From Candidatus Sumerlaeota bacterium (GTDB lineage Bacteria; Sumerlaeota; Sumerlaeia; MWCT01): 7,752 nt of DNA. Within the stretch, counting starts at the first letter, position 1. Each line of letters starts with the position of its first letter. Below the pieces are notes generated by a model. The model was not told where the DNA came from and did not search any database. It saw only the letters and a program-made list of their open reading frames with translations. The stretch spans positions 1-7,752 of the forward strand of contig JAPLSR010000362.1 of the NCBI GenBank assembly GCA_026398545.1. Direction: 5' to 3'. Made by a program: the position numbers and the translations under genes. Of this stretch, positions 1 to 6,841 are shown piece by piece.

Positions 1-693
1 CCAGACGCGGGTATATCTCACAGGGTATCCGCTGTTGACGTAAAACCCAAGCCCATCGCTATAATAAGTAACGCTCAAGCCCGACCATGGACGATACCAG
101 TACCCATTATAACCGTAATGACTTCTGTCCCGATAATTGTAACTGCGATAATGCCGGTCATTATCACGATGGGAACTACTCACGGCAACTGAGACATTAT
201 CCCTGTCCCTATGCGAGAACCCGAAATCAAAGGAGTCTGAGCGGTGACGATTGTCATCCCTGTTAATGACGCGAGATGAATTACGGGTTCTGCCAACAGG
301 ACCATTATATGATTTATCCGCCTTTGTATTCTCATTGTCCCAGCTGCCGGGTGACTTGCGCTCGCGGCTTAAAGACTCCTGAGGAATCTGAGGTTTATCG
401 GCATGTGTCCTTATCAGCTCGCCCCTCGTACTTCCAAATGAATCTGCTCTGGAAGGTTTTGAGGAGATATTGCCCCAGATGCTCGGGGAAAGCCTATCCT
501 GCCGGGGTGTGGAGCGAAATCCAGAACCAACCGGTTGTCCCTTGTCCATGCCCGAAAAGGAAGGGCTTGATAGACGACCTGACAGGGCGCCGGATGGCAC
601 TTGACGTCCCGCTGGTCTCTCGGCAAAAGCAAATGTCGCCACAAGGCAAATGATTAATGCACCCATCAGAAGATTTGTTGCTTTGAATCTCAT
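1..693 (-). CDS. Secreted Tyr/Arg/Ser-rich protein of unknown function (partial, C-terminus off the left edge)
   Basis: The reading frame is open from an ATG at 693 to the window edge: 231 codons, no stop. Residues 1-24 form a typical Sec signal peptide: MRFK, a hydrophobic core (LLMGALIICLVATFAF), and an AFA|E signal peptidase I site. Cys16 is preceded by Ile, so it is a poor lipobox. The mature part has no recognisable enzyme domain. Residues 25-150 are low complexity, rich in Ser, Arg, Pro and Gly. Residues 159-195 are rich in His, Arg, Asp, Asn and Tyr (HRDRDN, HRDNDRHYRS). From about 186 the protein is rich in Tyr, Gly and Trp (HYGYNGYWYRPW), ending in alternating strand-like sequence at the edge. 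A perfect 9-nt SD precedes the ATG. The gene lies 268 bp downstream of alr in the same direction. The product is probably periplasmic or cell-surface. I do not recognise the family; the start, export signal and frame are secure. Confidence 0.8.
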   Translation of the reverse strand, partial: MRFKATNLLMGALIICLVATFAFAERPAGRQVPSGALSGRLSSPSFSGMDKGQPVGSGFRSTPRQDRLSPSIWGNISSKPSRADSFGSTRGELIRTHADKPQIPQESLSRERKSPGSWDNENTKADKSYNGPVGRTRNSSRVINRDDNRHRSDSFDFGFSHRDRDNVSVAVSSSHRDNDRHYRSYNYRDRSHYGYNGYWYRPWSGLSVTYYSDGLGFYVNSGYPVRYTRVW

Positions 694-961
694 TTCAATC
701 ACCTCCATAACCAACCCATTTAATCACTCTTGATATTAGAAGGTAGCAATTACTATGCCACTACTAAGGGATTGGAGATTTGCCATTACTCAAGATAAAT
801 CAATACTCTATATCAGCACTTCACATGCAACCATAGTGTAATACCCTGCTGTTTGATTATCGGACAGCTCCTTTGTTTTATTAATAGACAACCCACAGCA
901 AATTAGATGATTTTCACTTATTACTTCTGGTATGAAACGCAATTCGCAATCGGATATCAAT
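694..961. other. Intergenic region between alr and the secreted protein gene
   Basis: These 268 bp are AT-rich. They hold no convincing intrinsic terminator for alr: I found no GC-rich hairpin followed by a T-run on the minus strand. I also found no well-spaced -35/-10 pair for the secreted protein gene. The only clear signal is the SD at 698-706. A minus-strand ORF of 53 codons (969 to 808) overlaps the alr stop and covers more than half of this gap. It is discussed as a finding because its coding status is doubtful. Confidence 0.6.
698..706 (-). promoter_or_regulatory. Ribosome binding site of the secreted protein gene
   Basis: The minus strand reads GGAGGTGAT, a perfect 9-nt complement to the usual 16S rRNA 3' end, four bases before the ATG at 693. 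It fixes the start of a gene that is otherwise open to the window edge. It also suggests strong translation. Confidence 0.85.
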
Positions 962-2077
962 TCACACATAAATCCTCGGCACACGTGGACCGAGGGCGCA
1001 GGTAACCTCATAAGTGGCGGTTTCCATCCACTGAGCCACTTCCTCAACCTTCAGGATATTTTCCCCCATTTTGCCCCAGAGGAGGACATCATCCCCCACT
1101 TCCGCCTCCGGGATATGTGTGACATCCACAAGGGTTTGGTCCATGCAGACCCTGCCAACAATTGGGGCGCGACTGCCACGAATCACCACCTCGCCCCTGT
1201 TGGAGAACTTTCTTGAAAAGCCATCGCCATAGCCAATGGGAAGCGTCCCGATGCGGCTTTTACGCGGCGTCTGCCATGTTCGACCGTAACTGATAAAGCG
1301 ACCCTTTGGGTGGTGCCTGATTTCTACCAGTTTTGTCGTCAATGTCATGACCGGTTCTATAAGGACAGAGGGTCTTGTCTCCGGGTCTGGAAGCATACCG
1401 TAAAGCATAACTCCGGCACGCACCATATCATAATAGGCATCCGGATGCTGGAGTATAGCGCCGGAATTGGCGGCATGGATGATGTCAAATCTGACCTTTG
1501 CCCTTGCGGTTGCCTCAAGAAACCGCTTAAAATTGGAATTCTGCCAGCGGGTATATGATGGGTCGGCAATATCCGAGACCGCAAAGTGGGTGAAGGCGCC
1601 TTCAAGGTGAATCCCTCTGAGCTTTTTCAACTCAGGAAGCACAGGTATCAGGTCTTTCCACCAGAACCCGAAACGCCCCATGCCGGTGTCGACCTTGATA
1701 TGGACGCGCGCCTTTCTCCTGAGTTTCAATGCGGCGCGTCCAAGGGCACGGGCGAGGTCAAATGTGCCCACCGCAACAGAGATGTCATTGGCAACGCATA
1801 TTTCCGCCGTGTCGGGAAATGTAGGTCCAAGGATAAGTATCGGTGCGGAAAGACCAGCCTCCCTCAGGGCAAGCGCCTCATCAACCGTGGCAATGCCGAG
1901 CCATTGCGCCCCCGCCTCAAGCGATGCCCTCGCCACCTCAAGCATCCCATGACCATAGGCATTTGCCTTCACCACTGCCATGACCATGGAATTTCCCACC
2001 TTCTCCTGAATAGCATGGACATTGTGCCGCACTGCCTCAAGAGAGATGGTTGCAACTGTTGGACGGTATCCGTTCAT
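962..2077 (-). CDS. alr: Alanine racemase
   Basis: This enzyme is a PLP-dependent cytoplasmic racemase converting L-alanine to D-alanine for the peptidoglycan stem peptide. The 371 residues match the family's usual length, with the N-terminal TIM barrel and C-terminal beta domain both intact. The PLP lysine is Lys37 in VMAVVKANAYGHG. The second catalytic base of the family is Tyr264 in FISYGRTW. Other conserved blocks are KVDTGMGRFGF (128-138), HAANSGA (201-207), RAGVMLYG (220-227), PIGYGDGF (280-287) and GRVCMDQTLVDVT (308-320). The C-terminus GPRVPRIYV is also typical. The ATG at 2077 is supported by GGTGA about 6 bases upstream and by the normal N-terminus. The gene follows a strong terminator and so should be transcribed from its own promoter. 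Nothing in the sequence suggests damage. The sequence cannot tell whether this is a housekeeping (alr-type) or catabolic (dadX-type) enzyme; no D-amino acid dehydrogenase gene is in view. Confidence 0.96.
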   Translation of the reverse strand: MNGYRPTVATISLEAVRHNVHAIQEKVGNSMVMAVVKANAYGHGMLEVARASLEAGAQWLGIATVDEALALREAGLSAPILILGPTFPDTAEICVANDISVAVGTFDLARALGRAALKLRRKARVHIKVDTGMGRFGFWWKDLIPVLPELKKLRGIHLEGAFTHFAVSDIADPSYTRWQNSNFKRFLEATARAKVRFDIIHAANSGAILQHPDAYYDMVRAGVMLYGMLPDPETRPSVLIEPVMTLTTKLVEIRHHPKGRFISYGRTWQTPRKSRIGTLPIGYGDGFSRKFSNRGEVVIRGSRAPIVGRVCMDQTLVDVTHIPEAEVGDDVLLWGKMGENILKVEEVAQWMETATYEVTCALGPRVPRIYV

Positions 2078-2110
2078 ACAATTTCACCATTTAAAATTCT
2101 CTTCCCGCTA

Positions 2111-2152
2111 ATAATGTATAGAAAAATCATCCCGAGGGTTCACAACTGTCAA
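2111..2152 (-). promoter_or_regulatory. Possible alr promoter
   Basis: The minus strand has a perfect TTGACA at 2152-2147 and a TATACATTAT stretch at 2120-2111, in the short gap between the upstream terminator and alr. The 26-bp spacing between them is too long for a standard sigma-70 promoter. At the normal 17-bp distance from TTGACA the hexamer is only TGATTT. A promoter is expected here because the terminator isolates alr, but the exact elements are uncertain. Confidence 0.3.
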
Positions 2153-2163
2153 ACATTTCCAAA

Positions 2164-2202
2164 GAAAAAAAAGCAGGGACAAAAAATCCCTGCTGTTTTT
2201 TT
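2164..2202 (-). terminator. Intrinsic terminator after the LysM lipoprotein gene
   Basis: An 8-bp perfect stem, AGCAGGGA (2172-2179) with TCCCTGCT (2187-2194), encloses a 7-base loop and is followed on the minus strand by a run of eight T (2172-2165). It starts 31 bp after the TAA of the LysM lipoprotein gene. A T-run also flanks the other side (2196-2202), so the structure could work in both directions, but no plus-strand gene converges on it. Confidence 0.9.
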
Positions 2203-2233
2203 AAGAGTTCAAAAGAGATGAGCCGGACAGACC

Positions 2234-2794
2234 TTACTTGGTGGGCACAAATATCATGGAGCTCGGTCTGGGTTCCTTCCCTTCGGGGATGAGATTCTTG
2301 GCGCGGATGGCGGCGGCTGTTGTCCCATGAGCCTTGGCTATGGATTCAAGCGTATCGCCTTCTTTGACTTTGTATTGAACGCCTTTTTCCCGCGGGGCGG
2401 GCTGTTCAGTCTTACGGGCTTTGCCCTCCGTCTTCGTTCCCCCCTCTACCGCCGCTTCAGATTTCTTCTTCATGGAAAGGGCGCTCTGGAGCCTCGAAAC
2501 CTCATCATCAAGGTTTTTGACCTTGGACTTCAGCTCCTCTATCTCTGCGGGCGAGACGCCGCCTGCCGCGGCTGGGTTCTGCTTGAGATTTGTCAGGTCC
2601 TGCTTCACAGTATCCATATCGGCATTGGTATCCTTGATACTTGCCTTTATCTGGTCGACCTGTTCTGCCAGCTCAGCAATTTTCTGGAACTTCTCCTGGA
2701 TAATGGGATTCTGTTCCGGATTCTGTGAGCATGAACCCAGAACCAACGCCAGCGCAACCACGACTGCTCCGAGTGTCAGCATTCGACTCTCCAT
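2234..2794 (-). CDS. Coiled-coil lipoprotein with C-terminal LysM domain
   Basis: This is a predicted envelope lipoprotein of 186 residues from the ATG at 2794. A hydrophobic signal (LTLGAVVVALALVLGSC) ends in a lipobox-like L-G-S-C with Cys22 as the lipidated residue. Residues about 33-72 and 82-111 look like coiled coil, with heptad-like Leu/Ile/Val spacing, separated by an Ala/Gly/Pro linker. A charged Lys/Glu linker follows. Residues about 139-184 form one LysM domain (QYKVKEGDTLESIAKAHGTT...IFVPTK), a family that binds GlcNAc in peptidoglycan. No catalytic domain is present, so a structural or tethering role between membrane and wall is the reasonable inference. An in-frame GTG at 2812 would add six residues but overlaps the SD, so I prefer the ATG. 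The gene lies 104 bp after smc with no visible terminator between, and has its own terminator downstream. It may be cotranscribed with smc. Confidence 0.88.
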   Translation of the reverse strand: MESRMLTLGAVVVALALVLGSCSQNPEQNPIIQEKFQKIAELAEQVDQIKASIKDTNADMDTVKQDLTNLKQNPAAAGGVSPAEIEELKSKVKNLDDEVSRLQSALSMKKKSEAAVEGGTKTEGKARKTEQPAPREKGVQYKVKEGDTLESIAKAHGTTAAAIRAKNLIPEGKEPRPSSMIFVPTK

Positions 2795-2800
2795 CTCAAT

Positions 2801-2809
2801 CTCCTCCTT
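2801..2809 (-). promoter_or_regulatory. Ribosome binding site that decides the LysM lipoprotein start
   Basis: The minus strand reads AAGGAGGAG, followed by ATTGAG and then ATG at 2794. This site lies inside the reading frame that would start at the GTG at 2812, so the GTG is an extension artefact. A further ATG at 2782 is too far from the SD. Confidence 0.8.
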
Positions 2810-2898
2810 CACTTCAATTTATACTACAAAACTCTATACTACCCATTATTAGTGTGCCTGCGGGGCCATCAATGGAAGCCTCCGGCAACTTCCAATTA

Positions 2899-5800
2899 TC
2901 AACCGACAAGAACGCTCTCCTCTATGTTTTCAAACTTGACCGAGACCAGCTTGGAGACGCCCGGCTCTTCCATGGTTACGCCATAGATGGTATCCGTCAG
3001 CGCCATGGTCTGCTTGTTGTGGGTGACAATGACAAACTGTGTATTATCGGCAAATGTGCCCAGCAGTTCCTTGAAACGCTCCACATTGGCGTCATCAAGG
3101 GCGGCGTCAATCTCATCAAGCAGGCAAAAAGGGCTTGGCTTATACATAAAGATGGCAAAGAGGAGCGCAACGGCGGTGAGGGATTTCTCGCCACCGGAAA
3201 GGAGCGAGATATTCTGCAGCTTTTTCCCGGGCGGTTGCGCCACGATATCGACACCCGTCTCCCGCTCCTTATCCTCCTCATCCTCAACAATAATGATATC
3301 CGCCCGCCCGCCGCCAAAAAGGGTGCGGAAGGTTTCAATAAAGTTCACACGGATGTTCTCAAAGGCATCATTGAAGAGTTGTTTGGTGGTCTGGTCGATA
3401 TGAGAGATTGTCTTTTTCAGCGATTCCTTCGCCTCAAGGAGGTCTTTCTGCTGGGTGGTGAGAAACTCATACCGCTGGATTGCCTCCTGATACTGGTCAA
3501 TAGCGGCGGCGTTGATGGGTCCGATGCGGTCAATCTTGTCCTTCAGTTCTCCAAGCTGGTTTATAAGCTGGTCGCGGTCGCCAGAGACCTCGCCCACCTC
3601 GCCGCAGATGGTTTCAAGGCCTTTCTGGAATTTCTCCTCCGCCTGCTGACTGAGGCTCTCCATCTGGGCTGAGTATTGCGTCCGTTTAAGGTCGAGTTCA
3701 TGAAGTGTATTCTGGACCTCGTTGAAATCCCTTTGCAGGACAGTAAGCTCCTGCCCGAGTTTCTTCAGATTCAGGGTGAGGGTTTCTTTTCCCTGGAGGC
3801 GGATGGTAATCTCACGCTCCATCTCCTCCCTCTCGTGTATGAGCGACTGGAGGTTATTTTCCGCCTCCCGCATGGAAGCAACAAGTTCCGCCTTGCGCGT
3901 GGAGAGATTTTCCATCTCCCTCATCTTTTGCTGGATGGAGTGGTCACTGGATTCAAGGTTGCTTTTGGCGGCGGCAAGGCGCTCGCTGAGGGCATGAAAA
4001 CGCTCCTGCTGGCGCGTCTGTTCGAGGAGAAGATGGGAGACCTCTTCATCAAGTTCATTCTGCTCCGCCTTATCTGCCTCCAGTATGGTTATCAATTCGC
4101 TAATTGCCTTTCTCACCTGCTCTATGCGTTGTTCAAGACCGGCAATCTGGCGATGGTTTACCTCTATGGTTTCATCATACTTCACCAGTTCCGCCTTGTG
4201 GAGGGTTATCTTCTCCTCCATTGAGCGGACAAGGGTGATATTATCCTGACAATTTTTACCGGCGGACTCCACATCCTTCAGCAGGGAGGCTTGAGCGAGT
4301 TCTCTTTCATGGAGGGTTGATGTCAGCAAGTTAAGGGTGGTGCGGCGGTTTTCAATTTCTTTTTTCGCAGAGGCGAGTTTTGCCTCCATATCCTGCGCGC
4401 TTTTTTTCAAAGTGGCAATCAAATTTACAAGTTCGCGAGATTCGCGTTCCCGTGAAAGAATGCCGGACTTTTTATCCGAGCCTCCCATGATGAAGCCATT
4501 TTTTTCAATGCAATCGCCCTCAAGGGTGACATAGCGGGCGTGCTTTCCCTCGCGGAGGAGACGCCGCGCCGCCGCCAGATTTTCCACAACCACTGTGTCC
4601 CCAAGGAGGGCATCTATGAGGGTTTTTTGCTCCGAACCGCTCTCCACCAAGTCACGCGCTAGTCCAACCACGCCTCCGGACTCAAGGATGGATTGCATGT
4701 TGCCATTAGAGGTTTCGAAGAGGACGAGGTCGCGCGGGAGGAACCCCGCCTGCCCCGCCTTTTTTTCCTTGAGGTAATAAAGCGCCTTCTCAACCCTGTC
4801 AGCGTCCAGAGAGATGATAGCCTGCAGACCGGAACCGAGAGCGGTCTCTATCGCCTGCTCACAGCGTTCCGGCAGGGTGATGCAAGAGGCGATGATTTCA
4901 CCCACGCCATCCATCTCCCCGCTTTTTGCGGCTTTCATGATGGTTTTGACGCCCCTCTCAAATCCCTCATAGTTCCGCCTGAGTTCCTGCAAGACGCCGA
5001 GGCGGGATTCTGCATCCTGAAGGCGCATGACCATTACCTGAAAACCCGCGCGGTCGTGCTCAAATACAGCCTCGCATTTCTTGAGCTCCCTATCCGCGGC
5101 GCCCGTCTTTTTGCGCAGGGCGGCAATCTCGGACTCGCAGGCAATAAGGGTCTTTTTACGTTCGTTCAGAAGCGCCCCAAGTTCGGCAAGGGAGGAAATC
5201 TCACCCGCCAGCGCCTCCTCATCTTCCTTCATCTGCGCCACAATTTTTTCCCGCATTGCATCCGCATAGCGAATCTCATTCAAAAGGCGCGCCTTTTCAG
5301 AGAGGCAGATGCTCTCCTCATTTTTGTGTTCCTCAAGCTCGACGAGTTTTGTCTGATGAGACTGCCTGATGTCCTCATAACGGGACTTTTTATTCTGATA
5401 GGTCTTTTCAGTTTTGCGAAGAGCGGTCTCTGATTCCTCGAATTCCCTTTTCAGGGCGGCGATTGAGTGTCTCAACTCCTCCGCGCGTTTCTTTTCCGCC
5501 TCCAATTCGTTTGAGAGTTTGGCGCCGGTTTCATCTGTGTTATTGATGCGCTCTTTCAAAAGAGATATCTGGTGACGGCATTTTTCAATATCCGTTCCAA
5601 GGTTAAAGGCAAGTCCCTGGGATTCGGAGAGACCCTGGGCGAGGAGGTCGGACTGTGTCCGTTCCTCTTCACTTTGTGAATTGATGGCGGCGATTTTTGC
5701 GGAGAGGGAGGCATGGTGGTCCGCCACCTCGGCATGCTGGGACTCCACAAGGGCAGAATGTTCCCGCAAAAATTGATAGCGGAGGATGATAAGTCTCTTC

Positions 5801-6477
5801 TCAATCTCGTTCTGTTCTGAGAGAAGGCGTTTGTAACGCTCAGCTTTTGATGCCTGGCGCTTGAGGGATTCCGCGTTTTTGCGCACCTCCTCAATAATAT
5901 CTTCCACACGGAGGAGGTCTTCCTCTGTGCGGATGAGTTTGCGAAGCGCCTCCTCCTTGCGACTTTTATATTTCGAGATGCCCGCCGCCTCTTCAAAGAT
6001 ATAGCGCCTCTCATGAGGCTTGGCGCTGATAATCTGGTCAATACGCCCCTGCTCCATGATGGAATACGCCTCCATGCCCACACCGGTGTCCATGAAGAGT
6101 TCCACAATATCTTTCAGGCGGCAGGGGACCTTATTCAGGAGATATTCGCTCTCACCTGTGGAGAAAAGGCGTCGCGTGACGGAGATTTCCGAGAAGTCGA
6201 GGGGAATCCTGCGGTCCTGGTTGTCAATGACGAGTGTGACCTGGGCATAGGAGAGTGCCTTGTAGGAGGCGCTTCCAGCAAAGATGACATCATTCATGCG
6301 GCTCCCGCGAAGGGATTTGGCGCTCTGCTCGCCCAGAACCCATCTTACGGCATCAAAGATGTTGGATTTGCCGCACCCGTTTGGACCCACTATGATGGTG
6401 ATTCCCGGAATGAATTCTACGGAGGTTTTGGTAGCGAAGGATTTAAAACCGGTCAATTCAACACACTTCAGGAACAT
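2899..6477 (-). CDS. smc: Chromosome segregation ATPase SMC (condensin subunit)
   Basis: SMC is the long-armed ATPase that, with ScpA and ScpB, compacts and segregates the nucleoid. The 1192 residues are full length for bacterial SMC. The N-terminal head has the Walker A P-loop GPNGCGKSN at 31-39 and the Q-loop region MEQGRIDQII (141-150). A long coiled coil runs from about 170 to 505. The hinge spans about 520-670, and the return coil runs to about 1000. The C-terminal head has the ABC signature LSGGEKS (1093-1099), Walker B FCLLDEID (1117-1124, catalytic Glu1122), the D-loop ALDDAN and the switch His1153. All ATPase motifs are intact. The coil and hinge layout separates it from Rad50, SbcC and RecN. 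The ATG at 6477 has GAGGTG five bases upstream, and the MFLKCVELTGFKSF start is typical. No scpA or scpB is nearby. The LysM lipoprotein follows in the same direction. Confidence 0.97.
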   Translation of the reverse strand: MFLKCVELTGFKSFATKTSVEFIPGITIIVGPNGCGKSNIFDAVRWVLGEQSAKSLRGSRMNDVIFAGSASYKALSYAQVTLVIDNQDRRIPLDFSEISVTRRLFSTGESEYLLNKVPCRLKDIVELFMDTGVGMEAYSIMEQGRIDQIISAKPHERRYIFEEAAGISKYKSRKEEALRKLIRTEEDLLRVEDIIEEVRKNAESLKRQASKAERYKRLLSEQNEIEKRLIILRYQFLREHSALVESQHAEVADHHASLSAKIAAINSQSEEERTQSDLLAQGLSESQGLAFNLGTDIEKCRHQISLLKERINNTDETGAKLSNELEAEKKRAEELRHSIAALKREFEESETALRKTEKTYQNKKSRYEDIRQSHQTKLVELEEHKNEESICLSEKARLLNEIRYADAMREKIVAQMKEDEEALAGEISSLAELGALLNERKKTLIACESEIAALRKKTGAADRELKKCEAVFEHDRAGFQVMVMRLQDAESRLGVLQELRRNYEGFERGVKTIMKAAKSGEMDGVGEIIASCITLPERCEQAIETALGSGLQAIISLDADRVEKALYYLKEKKAGQAGFLPRDLVLFETSNGNMQSILESGGVVGLARDLVESGSEQKTLIDALLGDTVVVENLAAARRLLREGKHARYVTLEGDCIEKNGFIMGGSDKKSGILSRERESRELVNLIATLKKSAQDMEAKLASAKKEIENRRTTLNLLTSTLHERELAQASLLKDVESAGKNCQDNITLVRSMEEKITLHKAELVKYDETIEVNHRQIAGLEQRIEQVRKAISELITILEADKAEQNELDEEVSHLLLEQTRQQERFHALSERLAAAKSNLESSDHSIQQKMREMENLSTRKAELVASMREAENNLQSLIHEREEMEREITIRLQGKETLTLNLKKLGQELTVLQRDFNEVQNTLHELDLKRTQYSAQMESLSQQAEEKFQKGLETICGEVGEVSGDRDQLINQLGELKDKIDRIGPINAAAIDQYQEAIQRYEFLTTQQKDLLEAKESLKKTISHIDQTTKQLFNDAFENIRVNFIETFRTLFGGGRADIIIVEDEEDKERETGVDIVAQPPGKKLQNISLLSGGEKSLTAVALLFAIFMYKPSPFCLLDEIDAALDDANVERFKELLGTFADNTQFVIVTHNKQTMALTDTIYGVTMEEPGVSKLVSVKFENIEESVLVG

Positions 6478-6510
6478 TCTGCCACCTCAACAACAGGAAA
6501 TGGAGCACTT

Positions 6511-6546
6511 TACTACATCAGATACTACATCAACAGGAACATCAAC
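6511..6546. repeat. Three degenerate 12-bp direct repeats in the smc leader
   Basis: Three adjacent 12-bp units read TACTACATCAGA, TACTACATCAAC and AGGAACATCAAC on the plus strand. Units 1 and 2 match at 10 of 12 positions, and units 2 and 3 share ACATCAAC plus the following A. A separate CAACAGGAA occurs at 6491-6499 and again at 6531-6539. The block lies 34-69 bp upstream of the smc ATG. The repetition is visible directly; any regulatory role is inference. Confidence 0.55.
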
Positions 6547-6647
6547 ATTTCAGAACCGTGTTTTTTTAACCCTTTTCAAGGCAGATTTTAAAATTGCAAA
6601 TAACCAACCTTCTTCAATATTGCAATCTCATTTTTAAATTACAAAAA

Positions 6648-6676
6648 TATTTAAAATATCTATCCCTGCCTGTCAA
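6648..6676 (-). promoter_or_regulatory. Candidate smc promoter
   Basis: The minus strand has a perfect -35 hexamer TTGACA at 6676-6671. A 16- or 17-bp spacer is followed by TTAAAT or TAAATA in a strongly AT-rich run. The -35 match and spacing are good, while the -10 is only a 3-4 of 6 match. Transcription would give smc a leader of roughly 160 nt. Confidence 0.4.
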
Positions 6677-6829
6677 CATTAAAAGAAAAAAATACTCAAA
6701 TTTTTTTTACCACCTTTTTCATCCATTGTTCTTGCTTTTTTACATGGCAAATCAGGATGCCCTTGACACCTTCCACCTGTCATGAGAACCATAAAGTTAT
6801 ACTATATACCGGCAATTTCATAAATCTGC

Positions 6830-6834
6830 GGAGA
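6830..6834 (+). promoter_or_regulatory. Ribosome binding site supporting a TTG start
   Basis: GGAGA lies seven bases before the TTG at 6842. An in-frame TAA at 6821-6823 closes the frame upstream, with no ATG or GTG between. The next in-frame ATG is only at residue 74, after the first membrane segments. TTG is therefore the best start. Confidence 0.65.
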
Positions 6835-6841
6835 ACTATTT

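Larger units (their letters stand above)
6478..6841. other. AT-rich divergent intergenic region between smc and the membrane protein gene
   Basis: These 364 bp separate two divergent genes and should hold both promoters. The minus side has a candidate smc promoter, a long AT-rich leader of about 160 nt and a 12-bp-period repeat close to the smc start. The segment 6540-6730 is full of A and T runs. It includes an 8-bp palindrome CAATATTG (6615-6622) and an inverted repeat ATATTT/AAATAT (6647-6659) overlapping the candidate -10. The plus side has TTGACA at 6763-6768 and TATACT at 6798-6803, but they are 29 bp apart, so the membrane protein promoter is unresolved. I see no ORF with a credible SD, no tRNA and no intrinsic terminator. 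Confidence 0.65.

Noticed and set aside
276..653. Plus-strand ORF of 125 codons with several CxxC pairs
   Set aside because: It is antisense to the secreted protein gene, which has a signal peptide and a perfect SD. The Cys pairs come from reading Gly/Ala/Thr-rich codons backwards.
895..2163. Search for an intrinsic terminator after alr and for a riboswitch before it
   Set aside because: After alr only a distant TGCTGT/ACAGCA pair is present, without a T-run. The 86-bp leader before alr is too short and shows no nested stem structure.
1586..2221. Plus-strand ORF of 211 codons opposite alr
   Set aside because: It is antisense to the catalytic half of alr and runs through the terminator hairpin. 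The translation is Cys/His/Arg-rich in the way antisense reading of coding DNA usually is.
2725..3672. Plus-strand ORF of 315 codons opposite the 3' part of smc
   Set aside because: It lies antisense to the conserved C-terminal ATPase head of SMC, whose motifs are all intact. The translation has no recognisable domain and no good SD, and several other long antisense ORFs occur opposite smc, as expected from its codon bias.
4693..5433. Plus-strand ORF of 246 codons opposite the SMC hinge and coil
   Set aside because: It is antisense to intact smc, without SD or domain signature.
6527..6548. Tiny minus-strand leader ORF (MLMFLLM) upstream of smc
   Set aside because: It has seven codons and no SD, and its codons fall within the 12-bp repeat, which explains the hydrophobic pattern.
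6763..6803. TTGACA and TATACT upstream of the plus-strand membrane protein as a sigma-70 promoter
   Set aside because: The hexamers are 29 bp apart, well outside the usual 16-18 bp, and neither has a good partner at normal spacing.
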